DNA of 64,000 bases, taken from UBA4416 sp038327195. GTDB lineage: Bacteria; Bacteroidota; Bacteroidia; B-17B0; Aurantibacillaceae. The DNA lies in NCBI GenBank assembly GCA_038327195.1, contig JBBQKU010000006.1:105879-169878 (forward strand). Direction: 5' to 3'. A program made the translations under genes and the position numbers. Positions 43,957-51,875 of this stretch are shown here, one piece after another; positions within the stretch are counted from its first letter, which is position 1, and the number at the start of each line of letters is the position of its first letter. The notes beneath the pieces were generated by a model. The model saw only the letters and a program-made list of their open reading frames with translations, searched no databases and had not been told where the DNA came from.

Positions 43957-45814
43957 TGATATTGTATGGTATTTTAAATATGTACTTAACCCCAATTTCC
44001 TTTTTTACTTCGTATTCTGCTTCCATCTGTCGCGAAAAAATATCAATTAACCTCATTCCTAAACCTTGTTTTATTTTATCTATTTGCATCCCTATTCCGT
44101 TATCTGCAACTTCATATATAATACATTTATCTTTCGCATTATAAGTTAAGGATATATTAACTGTTGGATTTGAAACATTTATAAAAGCATGTTTTATCGC
44201 ATTGCTTATTATTTCAGAAGTTATCATGCCAAGCGCAACACTATTATTTATATTAAATTTTAGATCTTCAACCTCTTGAATAAATTGTATCGGATTGTCA
44301 TAACCATGTACTAGTTCTTTTAATTTCGAAACCAATTCAGAAATATATTCTTTTAATGAAACATAAGCCAACCTGTCTTTATTATATAGCATCTCATGTA
44401 CTAACGACATTGTGTTTATTCGTCTTGACGCTTCATTTAAAACTTGTTTATCGCTTTCATTATGAATCGTATTTTGCTGCATTTTAATCATAGCAGCAAT
44501 AAATTGTAAATTGTTTTTTACGCGATGATGAATTTCTTGAATTAACACATCCTTTTCTCTGTTTTGTGTTTTTAATATTTTATAGGATTTATTTCTTTGA
44601 ATTAATAAATAAATTACAATAATCACTAAGCCAATTAAAACAACTAAAAAAAGAGTAATTAATAAATTAACTTTAGTTTTTTGTGCAACTTCTATTTTAG
44701 ATTCTTTTAGGTTGTTAGTTACAACCAACATTTCTTTTTGTATTAATTCATTTTCATACTTTTCCTTTACCTTCTTTGTCTCTATATCATGAGTCTTTAC
44801 TAAATATTCCATTTCGGATGAGTAATACTTCACTTGGTACTTTAAACCCATAATCGAATCGCCTTCGGTAAACGAAGCTATACTTAGTATTTGATAAGCG
44901 TATCTTAAATTAAAATCAATTTTTTTTGATTCAACAATTTTAACAATGTCATAAAACATTGATTCAGCTTTAGCTTTTGAATCATAATTATGAGTCTGGC
45001 CATATAACATTGCTAGATTGTTCATCACATGAATCATTGACTGATAATCTCCTATGGATCTCCAATATTCTTCCGCCTTTTTATAATAGATGTCTGAGGA
45101 ATCTGGTTTCAATAAATTTTTATAAGAAAATCCCATTTCATTATAAGAAATAGCAGCTGAATTTTTATCATTTATTTGCTCACAAAAACTTATTGCTTTT
45201 TTAGAATAGTAAATCGAAGAATCTGGTTTCGACGTTTCGTTTTTCACAGCAGCGACTCTATTATAATAGCGAATTAGAAGTTTAACATCTCTCACTTTAT
45301 TTAAATAACCATTAGCATAACCAATTTGCCTTTGAGCTTCATTATAATCTGCAATAGTTCTGTAAAACTCAATAAGGTAAATATGATAATCCAAAATGCC
45401 TTTCCAATGCTTTTCCTTACTAAAAATATCATTTGCTTTTTGATAGTAAACTAAAGCAATAGGAAATTTTTTATTTTGTTTCAAAGAATTAGCCATTTGT
45501 AAATAAGCATTTGCTTCATCTAAAACCATACGAGTGTCCTTTGCCCTCTGTATCTTTTCTTTTATTAATCGCTCTGATTTTTCATAATTTCCTTTTTGTA
45601 AATACAGACTAATTAAATAATCCGTAGTTTGAGTAAAGAAAGTATAATTTTGTTTTGCCTTATTTTCACTATAAATGTTTTCAGTATAAATAATTGAGGA
45701 ATCAATAGTTTGAAAGGCTTTAGCTTTTTCAATGAATGAATTTTGAGCATCAACAAAAGTTAATACTACAAGATTGAAATAGATTATTAGTTGTAATTTT
45801 TTTTTCAATGTCAA
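43946..45814 (-). CDS. Sensor histidine kinase (HisKA_2) with TPR-like periplasmic sensor
   Basis: 622 residues. Signal peptide or anchor (LIIYFNLVVLTFVDAQ), then an extracytoplasmic helical region (about 25-340) with repeated Tyr-Tyr-x-Lys-Ala TPR-like units, one membrane helix (about 382-405), the HisKA_2 domain with the phosphoacceptor in IQEIHHRVKNNLQ (His 429/430), and a HATPase_c domain (NIGIGM-like ADNGIGMQI). Paired with the LytTR regulator downstream. The TPR sensor may read peptide or protein ligands. Stop is TGA. Confidence 0.9.
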   Translation of the reverse strand: MTLKKKLQLIIYFNLVVLTFVDAQNSFIEKAKAFQTIDSSIIYTENIYSENKAKQNYTFFTQTTDYLISLYLQKGNYEKSERLIKEKIQRAKDTRMVLDEANAYLQMANSLKQNKKFPIALVYYQKANDIFSKEKHWKGILDYHIYLIEFYRTIADYNEAQRQIGYANGYLNKVRDVKLLIRYYNRVAAVKNETSKPDSSIYYSKKAISFCEQINDKNSAAISYNEMGFSYKNLLKPDSSDIYYKKAEEYWRSIGDYQSMIHVMNNLAMLYGQTHNYDSKAKAESMFYDIVKIVESKKIDFNLRYAYQILSIASFTEGDSIMGLKYQVKYYSSEMEYLVKTHDIETKKVKEKYENELIQKEMLVVTNNLKESKIEVAQKTKVNLLITLFLVVLIGLVIIVIYLLIQRNKSYKILKTQNREKDVLIQEIHHRVKNNLQFIAAMIKMQQNTIHNESDKQVLNEASRRINTMSLVHEMLYNKDRLAYVSLKEYISELVSKLKELVHGYDNPIQFIQEVEDLKFNINNSVALGMITSEIISNAIKHAFINVSNPTVNISLTYNAKDKCIIYEVADNGIGMQIDKIKQGLGMRLIDIFSRQMEAEYEVKKEIGVKYIFKIPYNINEK

Positions 45815-46060
45815 ATAATTAACTAAACTAATAATTGTACGTGCATTTTAGTAAAAAATGTTGTCAAATGCGTAATTTTGTATGCGAATTACATTTTATT
45901 AGTTAATTTTTAGTCAAATTTCTCAGTTTTGTCTTTTTTAGATTGATTTTTTTGGCGCTTATTTTATAACGTAGTTTTCGATGATTTCCCCATTTTATTT
46001 AATCCTAATTTTTTTTTAATACATTTAAAGTAATTTGTATTCTGCTTCGTCTTCATAGAT

Positions 46061-46636
46061 ATGGAGTATGCAATTAATTTAAAAATGGTTGAAGAAAAAA
46101 CAATTTCCGTAACAGAAACTATTTCACAATTTGGGAAAAAATTGTTTGGCTTTGTGCGCGGAAAGGTGAAAACAAATGAAGATGCTGAAGATATTTTGCA
46201 GGATGTTTGGTATCAGTTAAGTAACATCAGCAATATTGACGAATTAGAAAACATGAGCGCTTGGCTATATCAAGTGGCAAGAAATAAAATTACAGACACC
46301 TTTCGAAAAAAAAGAACATATGCTTTAGAAGATTATTCCTACGAAAATGAAGATGGAGAATTTAATTATAAGGACATCTTATTATTAGATGACACAAATA
46401 ATCCTGACTTAGCATTTTTTAAAGAGTTGTTTTGGAAAGAATTGATGACAGCTTTAGATGAATTACCTGAAAAACAAAAAGAGGCTTTTATTTTAAACGA
46501 AATAGAAGAATTAACTTTACAACAAATAGCCGATAAAACGGGAGAAAATATTAAAACAATTATTAGCCGTAAGAATTATGCGGTTAAACATTTACGCAAC
46601 AAACTCAATTATTTATATCAAGAACTAAATTATTAA
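46061..46636 (+). CDS. ECF-type RNA polymerase sigma factor
   Basis: 191 residues (or 183 from the internal ATG at 46085). Region 2 shows NEDAEDILQDVWYQLSN and MSAWLYQVARNKITDTFRKK; region 4 shows LPEKQKEAFILNEIEELTLQQIADKTG and an ISRKNYAVKHLR recognition helix. Two bases separate it from the next gene, a small membrane protein, and no separate anti-sigma factor is recognisable: that neighbour may play the part. Three small proteins follow in two transcripts. Confidence 0.9.
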   Translation: MEYAINLKMVEEKTISVTETISQFGKKLFGFVRGKVKTNEDAEDILQDVWYQLSNISNIDELENMSAWLYQVARNKITDTFRKKRTYALEDYSYENEDGEFNYKDILLLDDTNNPDLAFFKELFWKELMTALDELPEKQKEAFILNEIEELTLQQIADKTGENIKTIISRKNYAVKHLRNKLNYLYQELNY

Positions 46637-46638
46637 TT

Positions 46639-46965
46639 ATGAATACACCAAACCAAAATAACTGGAAAAAGAAATATTTTATGTTTATCCCTTTTGCAAT
46701 TGCTGCAGCATTTACTTTGAGTGCTTTAGTAATGGTTTTATGGAATTACCTCATGCCCGATTTATTTAATTTACCTAGTCTAAATTATTGGCAAGCTATG
46801 GCATTACTAGTTTTTTGTAGAATTTTATTTGGTGGGTTTCATTTTAAAAAACCAGAAGGAAGAAAGGCCATGTTTGCCAACCCAGCATTTAGAGATAAAT
46901 TAATTAATATGACAGAAGAAGAAAAAAATGAATTTAAAGAGCAATGGAAACAACGTTGTAAATAA
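46639..46965 (+). CDS. Small membrane protein, partner of sigma factor (unassigned)
   Basis: 108 residues. Two hydrophobic segments (about 15-40 and 48-66) enclose a short loop; the cytoplasmic or periplasmic tail ends in MTEEEKNEFKEQWKQRC. An acidic MxEEE..EFK motif is shared with the protein at 47193. It lies 2 bases after the sigma gene, so an anti-sigma or sensing role is plausible, though it has no recognised anti-sigma fold. A terminator follows. Confidence 0.65.
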   Translation: MNTPNQNNWKKKYFMFIPFAIAAAFTLSALVMVLWNYLMPDLFNLPSLNYWQAMALLVFCRILFGGFHFKKPEGRKAMFANPAFRDKLINMTEEEKNEFKEQWKQRCK

Positions 46966-46990
46966 ATTTTTTTTACTTTTTTAATTATTT

Positions 46991-47020
46991 TAGCCTGGTT
47001 CTTCGGACTGGGCTTTTTTT
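46991..47020 (+). terminator. Terminator after the sigma/membrane protein pair
   Basis: Stem AGCCTGGT with complement ACTGGGCT (two wobble pairs) around a TTCG-containing loop, and a seven-T run, 26 bases past the 46639 gene. Confidence 0.8.
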
Positions 47021-47192
47021 ATTCTATTACCCACTTTATATAAAGAATTTTCATTGAAATCTCCATCGTTTAATAATCATATTCAGGAATAAAAAATAAT
47101 TCAATAAAAATCACAATAATTTAAAGTAAAAACTAATTGCCATCGTCTTACTTAATATATAACATATTAATTAAATTTTAAAAAACAAAACA

Positions 47193-47465
47193 ATGACAAA
47201 ATCAATTTTAAAAACAGTAGTATTTGGCTCCTTAGTTGGAGCAGCCTTATTTTTTATGCCAAAAATTTTAGTAAGCATATTTTTATTTTTCGTACTTATT
47301 CGACTATTAGTTGGGGGCAGAATGGGGCACGGGAGATTTAATAAATATCAATTTGTTTATGCTGATAAAATTCGCAATATGAATGAAGATGAATATTCAG
47401 AATTTAAAAATAAGATGGAAGCACGCTCTTGTTGTTATAACCCAAAAACAGAAAACGTTAACTAA
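47193..47465 (+). CDS. Small membrane protein (unassigned)
   Basis: 90 residues. A long hydrophobic segment (about 5-40, possibly two helices: VVFGSLVGAALFF and ILVSIFLFFVLIRLLVG) precedes a tail with GGRMGHGRFNKYQFV and MNEDEYSEFKNKME, ending in a Cys pair (SCCYNPK). The MNEDEYSEFK motif resembles MTEEEKNEFK of the 46639 protein, suggesting a shared family or partner. No function recognised. Followed after 22 bases by the 47488 gene. Confidence 0.6.
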   Translation: MTKSILKTVVFGSLVGAALFFMPKILVSIFLFFVLIRLLVGGRMGHGRFNKYQFVYADKIRNMNEDEYSEFKNKMEARSCCYNPKTENVN

Positions 47466-47487
47466 TTAAATCATAAAAAATAAAATC

Positions 47488-47670
47488 ATGAAAGGAAAAT
47501 CAAAATTTTTTTTAGGGCTATTTGCTGCAGTATTAACATTTGGAAGCTTGATGGCTTTTGTTGGACCGCCACATTTTAATAAGCATCATTGTTGTGGAGA
47601 ATCACATCAATGTGACAAACAGATTGAAACAGCTAAACAAAATCCCCACAACGATTCTGTAGTTAAATAA
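47488..47670 (+). CDS. Small exported Cys/His-rich protein
   Basis: 60 residues. Hydrophobic helix FFLGLFAAVLTFGSLMAF (about 7-24), then a hydrophilic tail HFNKHHCCGESHQCDKQ with five His/Cys clustered, a possible metal (Zn or Cu) binding patch, exported or membrane-tethered. Real gene rather than chance: it follows a gene by 22 bases and is closed by a terminator. No family recognised. Confidence 0.55.
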   Translation: MKGKSKFFLGLFAAVLTFGSLMAFVGPPHFNKHHCCGESHQCDKQIETAKQNPHNDSVVK

Positions 47671-47690
47671 AAATGTATCACATAAACAAA

Positions 47691-47724
47691 AAAAACCAAC
47701 ATCATATGATGTTGGTTTTTTTTG
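47691..47724. terminator. Terminator after the 47488 gene
   Basis: Perfect palindromic stem AAAACCAACATCATATGATGTTGGTTTT and a T-run. Confidence 0.9.
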
Positions 47725-47902
47725 TGGCTTTTCGTCTTGAATTTTTGTTTCTTTTATTTTCAAGAAAAAGAAAAATAAAGTACTTTTTAATTGAACCCTA
47801 ATTAGTTATTGGATTTAAAATAATTGTAATTCTTATTATACCTCATTTATGGTATTGTTTAGAATCTATCTAAATAGTTTATTTGCATAAATATTTACGA
47901 AA

Positions 47903-49120
47903 ATGACCAAAAAATCGTTCACTTATCTTTTTCTAATGAGTCTTGTATTCATTATTTATTCATGCGAAAAAATGTTGCCAAAAGCTCCAAAGGCTGATGA
48001 AGTAATGGACGCGCCTCTTGAAGGATTAAACCAAGCTCAAAATAAATTGTTTTTAGATGGAGCAGATGAGTTTGATAAAATGTATGCTGCAGAAACTGGC
48101 TTAGGGCCAATTTTTGTTGCTACTTCTTGTGGCGGTTGTCATGCAGGCGATAACAAAGGTCATCCTTTCACTGCGCTTACTCGTTTTGGACAAACAGATA
48201 CAACAGGAAATTTATTTTTAGCATTTGGAGCCCCACAAATTCAACATAGAGCAATTCCAGGACACGTTGGAGAAACGGTTCCTGCTGGCGCTTCATCTAC
48301 TAAATTCATTGCACCAATTGCTTCTGGCGTAGGTTTTTTAGAATTAGTATCTGATCAGGATATTTTAGCAATGGCTGATGAAAATGATGTTAATGGTGAT
48401 GGGATTTCGGGTATACCAAATTGGAACACCATACCAAGTTGGGTTACGCCTTTCTCTAATGCAGTTATTAAAAACGGAAAACATATTTGTCGTTTTGGAA
48501 GAAAGGCAAGTACCTATAATTTACATCAACAAACGGTTGGAGCATTTAATAATGATATGGGAATTACATCATCATTTATTCCAACTAATCCATTTAATTA
48601 TATTGAAGCAACAACTGCATCACCAAACAATGATGTTGAAATAAGTGATTATGGAATTAATGCTACTGTATTTTATTTACAAGTTTTGCAAACGCCAATT
48701 CAACGTAATCAATCGAATGCAGAAGTTCAAAGAGGTAAAGATGTGTTTATTCAAATTGGTTGTGAGGCTTGTCATAAACAAACTTTAAAAACAGGAAACT
48801 CTGCAGTTTCACAATTAAGTTATAAAGAATTTCATCCTTACACAGATTTATTATTGCATGATATGGGCGTTGAGTTAAACGACAATTATACAGAAGGATC
48901 CGCGATGGCTTCGGAGTGGCGCACCACGCCACTTTGGGGAGTTGGTTTATCAAGCTCGTCTCAAGGCGGTATAATGTATTTAATGCATGATGGTAGAGCG
49001 CGTTCTTTTCCTGAATCTATACAATTACATGGTGGTGAAGGAAGTATTAGCAGAGGTAAATACAATCAATTAAATGAGGCTGATAAATTAGCTTTAACAA
49101 AATTTCTTGAATCACTTTAG
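47903..49120 (+). CDS. Diheme cytochrome c lipoprotein, DHOR/DUF1111 family
   Basis: 405 residues. Lipoprotein signal IIYSC (Cys21). Two c-heme sites: CGGCH at 76-80 and CEACH at 287-291. The DVNGDGISGIPN segment (162-173) is the Asp/Asn-rich loop of the family. DHOR (diheme oxidoreductase) proteins are periplasmic and often lie near iron-uptake genes, which are not visible here. It is the first gene of a three-gene unit: the Rieske gene starts 3 bases after its stop. Electron donor or acceptor is not known. Confidence 0.85.
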   Translation: MTKKSFTYLFLMSLVFIIYSCEKMLPKAPKADEVMDAPLEGLNQAQNKLFLDGADEFDKMYAAETGLGPIFVATSCGGCHAGDNKGHPFTALTRFGQTDTTGNLFLAFGAPQIQHRAIPGHVGETVPAGASSTKFIAPIASGVGFLELVSDQDILAMADENDVNGDGISGIPNWNTIPSWVTPFSNAVIKNGKHICRFGRKASTYNLHQQTVGAFNNDMGITSSFIPTNPFNYIEATTASPNNDVEISDYGINATVFYLQVLQTPIQRNQSNAEVQRGKDVFIQIGCEACHKQTLKTGNSAVSQLSYKEFHPYTDLLLHDMGVELNDNYTEGSAMASEWRTTPLWGVGLSSSSQGGIMYLMHDGRARSFPESIQLHGGEGSISRGKYNQLNEADKLALTKFLESL

Positions 49121-49123
49121 AAG

Positions 49124-49564
49124 ATGGAACGTAAAGAATTTATAAAAAAATGTGGTCAACTTTGCTTTGGTAGTATTATAGTTGGTGGACTTTTGGAATC
49201 TTGTACAACAAATTATTACGCTATAACGAGTGCGAATAATAATGATATAGTTGTAAAAAAATCTGAATTTTTTGAAATCAAAGACGGCGTTTCTAAACCA
49301 AGAAAGTATGTTTTAATACGTGCCGAAAAATTAAATTTTCCGCTTTGCATATTTAAACTTAATGAAAACACCTATTCCACTTTGTTAATGGAATGTTCTC
49401 ACAAAAGCTGTGAATTAAACCCGCACGGCAACTATTTAATTTGTCCTTGTCATGGCAGTGAATTTAACAATTTAGGACATGTTCAAAATCCACCTGCTGA
49501 TGCAGATTTACAATCATTTAAAACAACACACGACAATGAAAATGTTTACATTCACCTTTCGTAA
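49124..49564 (+). CDS. Rieske [2Fe-2S] protein, exported
   Basis: 146 residues. The N-terminus has MERKEF and a hydrophobic segment ending in LLESC (Cys27), so it is exported and perhaps lipid-anchored. The Rieske cluster residues are complete: C91 and H93 (CSHKSC), C107 and H110 (CPCHGSEF), with C96 and C109 able to form the disulfide typical of high-potential Rieske centres; QNPPADADLQSF follows as expected. Encoded between the diheme cytochrome (3-base gap) and a porin-like gene (29-base overlap). Partner and substrate unknown. Confidence 0.88.
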   Translation: MERKEFIKKCGQLCFGSIIVGGLLESCTTNYYAITSANNNDIVVKKSEFFEIKDGVSKPRKYVLIRAEKLNFPLCIFKLNENTYSTLLMECSHKSCELNPHGNYLICPCHGSEFNNLGHVQNPPADADLQSFKTTHDNENVYIHLS

Positions 49565-50777
49565 TTTTTTAATTATTTTTTTAATTGGTGCTTCTTTTTA
49601 TGGAGTAGCTCAAAAAGATAGTTTGATTAAACGTATTCCGAGAGACACAATCAATCCAAAATTAAATATGGATGCTGTTTATAATCGTCCATTTTTAGTG
49701 GCAGGAAAATTGCCAATAGCTATTGGTGGTTATTTAGAAATGAATACGCAATATGCCGGAACTGATGGTGTAGCGGATGGTTTTTCTTTTCAAATGAGAC
49801 GAATGAGTTTGTTTTTTTCAAGTACAGTTACAAAAAAAATAAAATTTTTATCCGAATTAGAATTTGAAGGCGGAACAAAAGAAATAAATATTGAATATTG
49901 TGCCTTGGATATTGAGTTTCACCCTTTACTTAATTTACGCGGAGGAATTGTAATGAATCCAATTGGTGGATTTAATCAAAATCATGATGCGCCACGTTGG
50001 GATTTTATTGATAGACCAATAAGCGCAACTTCAATTATTCCATCTACCTTAAGTAATGTTGGAATGGGAATTCATGGTAAATATTTTGCACACAATTGGA
50101 TTGTAGGTTACGAAATGTATTTAACAAACGGCTTTGATAATAAAGTTGTTGATAACGATGAGGGAAGAACATCCTTGCATGCTGGAAAAGAAAATGTAGA
50201 TAAATTTGAAGAAAGTAACAGTGGCTTACCGTTATACACTGGTAAAGTTGCAATAAGAAATAGAAAAGTAGGGGAGTTGGGAATAAGTTATATGACTGGC
50301 GTTTATAATAAATACAAAGTTGATGGTTTAATAATTGATAGTCAAAGAAGCGCTAATGTGTTTGCTGTAGATTACAACACCTCTTTATTTAAAAACAAAT
50401 TAAATATTACAGGCGAGTATTCTAATGTTGTAGTTGATGTTCCAACTACATTTACACAACAGTATGGCTCAAAACAATGGGGAGCTTATACAGATATTGT
50501 TTACACAATACTTCAACGAAAAATGTTAGGCTGGGAAAAAGCAAAATTAAATTTTGGGGTTCGTTCCGAATACGCCGACTACAACGTTGGTTCGTTTAAA
50601 GAAACAAATACAAATATTGGCGACGATGTTTGGGCATTTACACCATCGCTAGCCTTCAGACCAACTGGAACCACAGTAATTCGCTTTAATTACCGTTTTG
50701 AAGGCAGGCATGATTTATTAAATAATTCATTAAGCAGAACCAATATAATTCAGTTTGGCTTCAGTAGTTATTTTTAA
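49536..50777 (+). CDS. Porin-like outer-membrane protein (phosphate-selective porin O/P-like)
   Basis: Start set at 49536, which gives MKMFTFTFRNFLIIFLIGASF, a good signal peptide cleaved near VAQ; the ORF extends upstream to 49479 with an implausible N-terminus. 414 residues: after a Pro-rich linker the chain alternates amphipathic strands (PIAIGGYLEMNTQY, FSFQMRRMSLFFSS, VGYEMYLTNGF) and ends FGFSSYF, a terminal Phe signature of barrels. The pattern is of porin O/P-like phosphate-selective proteins. It overlaps the Rieske gene by 29 bases, so the three genes are translated together. Confidence 0.8.
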   Translation: MKMFTFTFRNFLIIFLIGASFYGVAQKDSLIKRIPRDTINPKLNMDAVYNRPFLVAGKLPIAIGGYLEMNTQYAGTDGVADGFSFQMRRMSLFFSSTVTKKIKFLSELEFEGGTKEINIEYCALDIEFHPLLNLRGGIVMNPIGGFNQNHDAPRWDFIDRPISATSIIPSTLSNVGMGIHGKYFAHNWIVGYEMYLTNGFDNKVVDNDEGRTSLHAGKENVDKFEESNSGLPLYTGKVAIRNRKVGELGISYMTGVYNKYKVDGLIIDSQRSANVFAVDYNTSLFKNKLNITGEYSNVVVDVPTTFTQQYGSKQWGAYTDIVYTILQRKMLGWEKAKLNFGVRSEYADYNVGSFKETNTNIGDDVWAFTPSLAFRPTGTTVIRFNYRFEGRHDLLNNSLSRTNIIQFGFSSYF

Positions 50778-50812
50778 GGAATGATTTTGTAATTAGGTTT
50801 TCAAGAGAAAAT

Positions 50813-51874
50813 TTAATCTTCAATTACATAAGAATATTTTCTCCATTTATCAATTACCTGTTGCATATCATCTGGTAAATCACTTTCAAAAAAAATGGGT
50901 TCTTTTGTTATAGGATGAGTAATGCCTAACGTTTTAGCGTGTAGCGCTTGTCTTGGTAAAATTTGAAAACAATTTTCAATAAACTGTTTGTATTTATTAC
51001 TTGGCAATCCTTTTAAAACACGATCACCGCCATATTCATTATCATTAAATAATGGATGGCCCAAGTGTTTCATATGTATGCGTATTTGGTGCGTACGCCC
51101 TGTTTCTAATTTGCATTCAACAACGGTTACGTAACCAAATCGTTCAAGTACTTTATAATGTGTAATTGCATGCTTACCATGTTCACTATCTGGAAAGCAA
51201 GCCATTACTTTTCTATTTTTTAAATCGCGCGCTACATTACAAGTAATGGTTCCTTCATCTAATTTTACATCACCCCAAACAATGGCAATATATTTACGAT
51301 CTAAGTTTCTGTCAAAAAAATCTTTTGCTAATCGCGTCATTGCTAACTCTGTTTTAGCAACAATAATAATTCCAGAAGTATTTTTGTCAATCCGATGCAC
51401 TAATCCTGGCCTATCAATTGATAAATCGGCTGTTAATTGAGTTTTAGAAGTTGGTAAATTTTTAAAACGGTAAGCTAAAGCATTTACTAATGTGCCAGAA
51501 TAATGGCCATATGCAGGATGAACAACCATTCCAGGTTCTTTATTTACAACACATACATAATCATCTTCATACACCACGTTAATTGGAATATCTTCTGCAA
51601 ATACTTCCACATCACGCGGAGGAGTAGTCATTAAAATTGAAATCTCGTCAAATGGTTTAATCTTATAATTTGATTTTATAGATTTTCCATTTACTAAAAT
51701 ACAACTCTCATCAATGGCGTGTTGTAATTTTGTACGGGTTGCATTTGGAACGCGAATCATCAAATACTTGTCGATGCGCATCATCACTTGCCCTTTTTCT
51801 ACTATAATTTTGCTGTGTTCGTAAAGCTCTTTTTCTTCTTCACCATTTTCAACTTCATCTATATCGTCTATCAT
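50813..51874 (-). CDS. Pseudouridine synthase, RluD/RluA family
   Basis: 353 residues. An S4 RNA-binding domain (about 30-80: IDKYLMIRVPNATRTKLQHA) precedes the catalytic domain with the HRIDKNTSG motif, D163 being the nucleophile, and CKLETGRTHQIRIHMKHLGHP. A single RluD-type enzyme, probably modifying 23S rRNA uridines. Downstream of the 51876 gene on the same strand with a one-base gap, so this chain (PASTA protein, large T9SS protein, RluD) looks like one transcript. Confidence 0.9.
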   Translation of the reverse strand: MIDDIDEVENGEEEKELYEHSKIIVEKGQVMMRIDKYLMIRVPNATRTKLQHAIDESCILVNGKSIKSNYKIKPFDEISILMTTPPRDVEVFAEDIPINVVYEDDYVCVVNKEPGMVVHPAYGHYSGTLVNALAYRFKNLPTSKTQLTADLSIDRPGLVHRIDKNTSGIIIVAKTELAMTRLAKDFFDRNLDRKYIAIVWGDVKLDEGTITCNVARDLKNRKVMACFPDSEHGKHAITHYKVLERFGYVTVVECKLETGRTHQIRIHMKHLGHPLFNDNEYGGDRVLKGLPSNKYKQFIENCFQILPRQALHAKTLGITHPITKEPIFFESDLPDDMQQVIDKWRKYSYVIED

Positions 51875-51875
51875 T

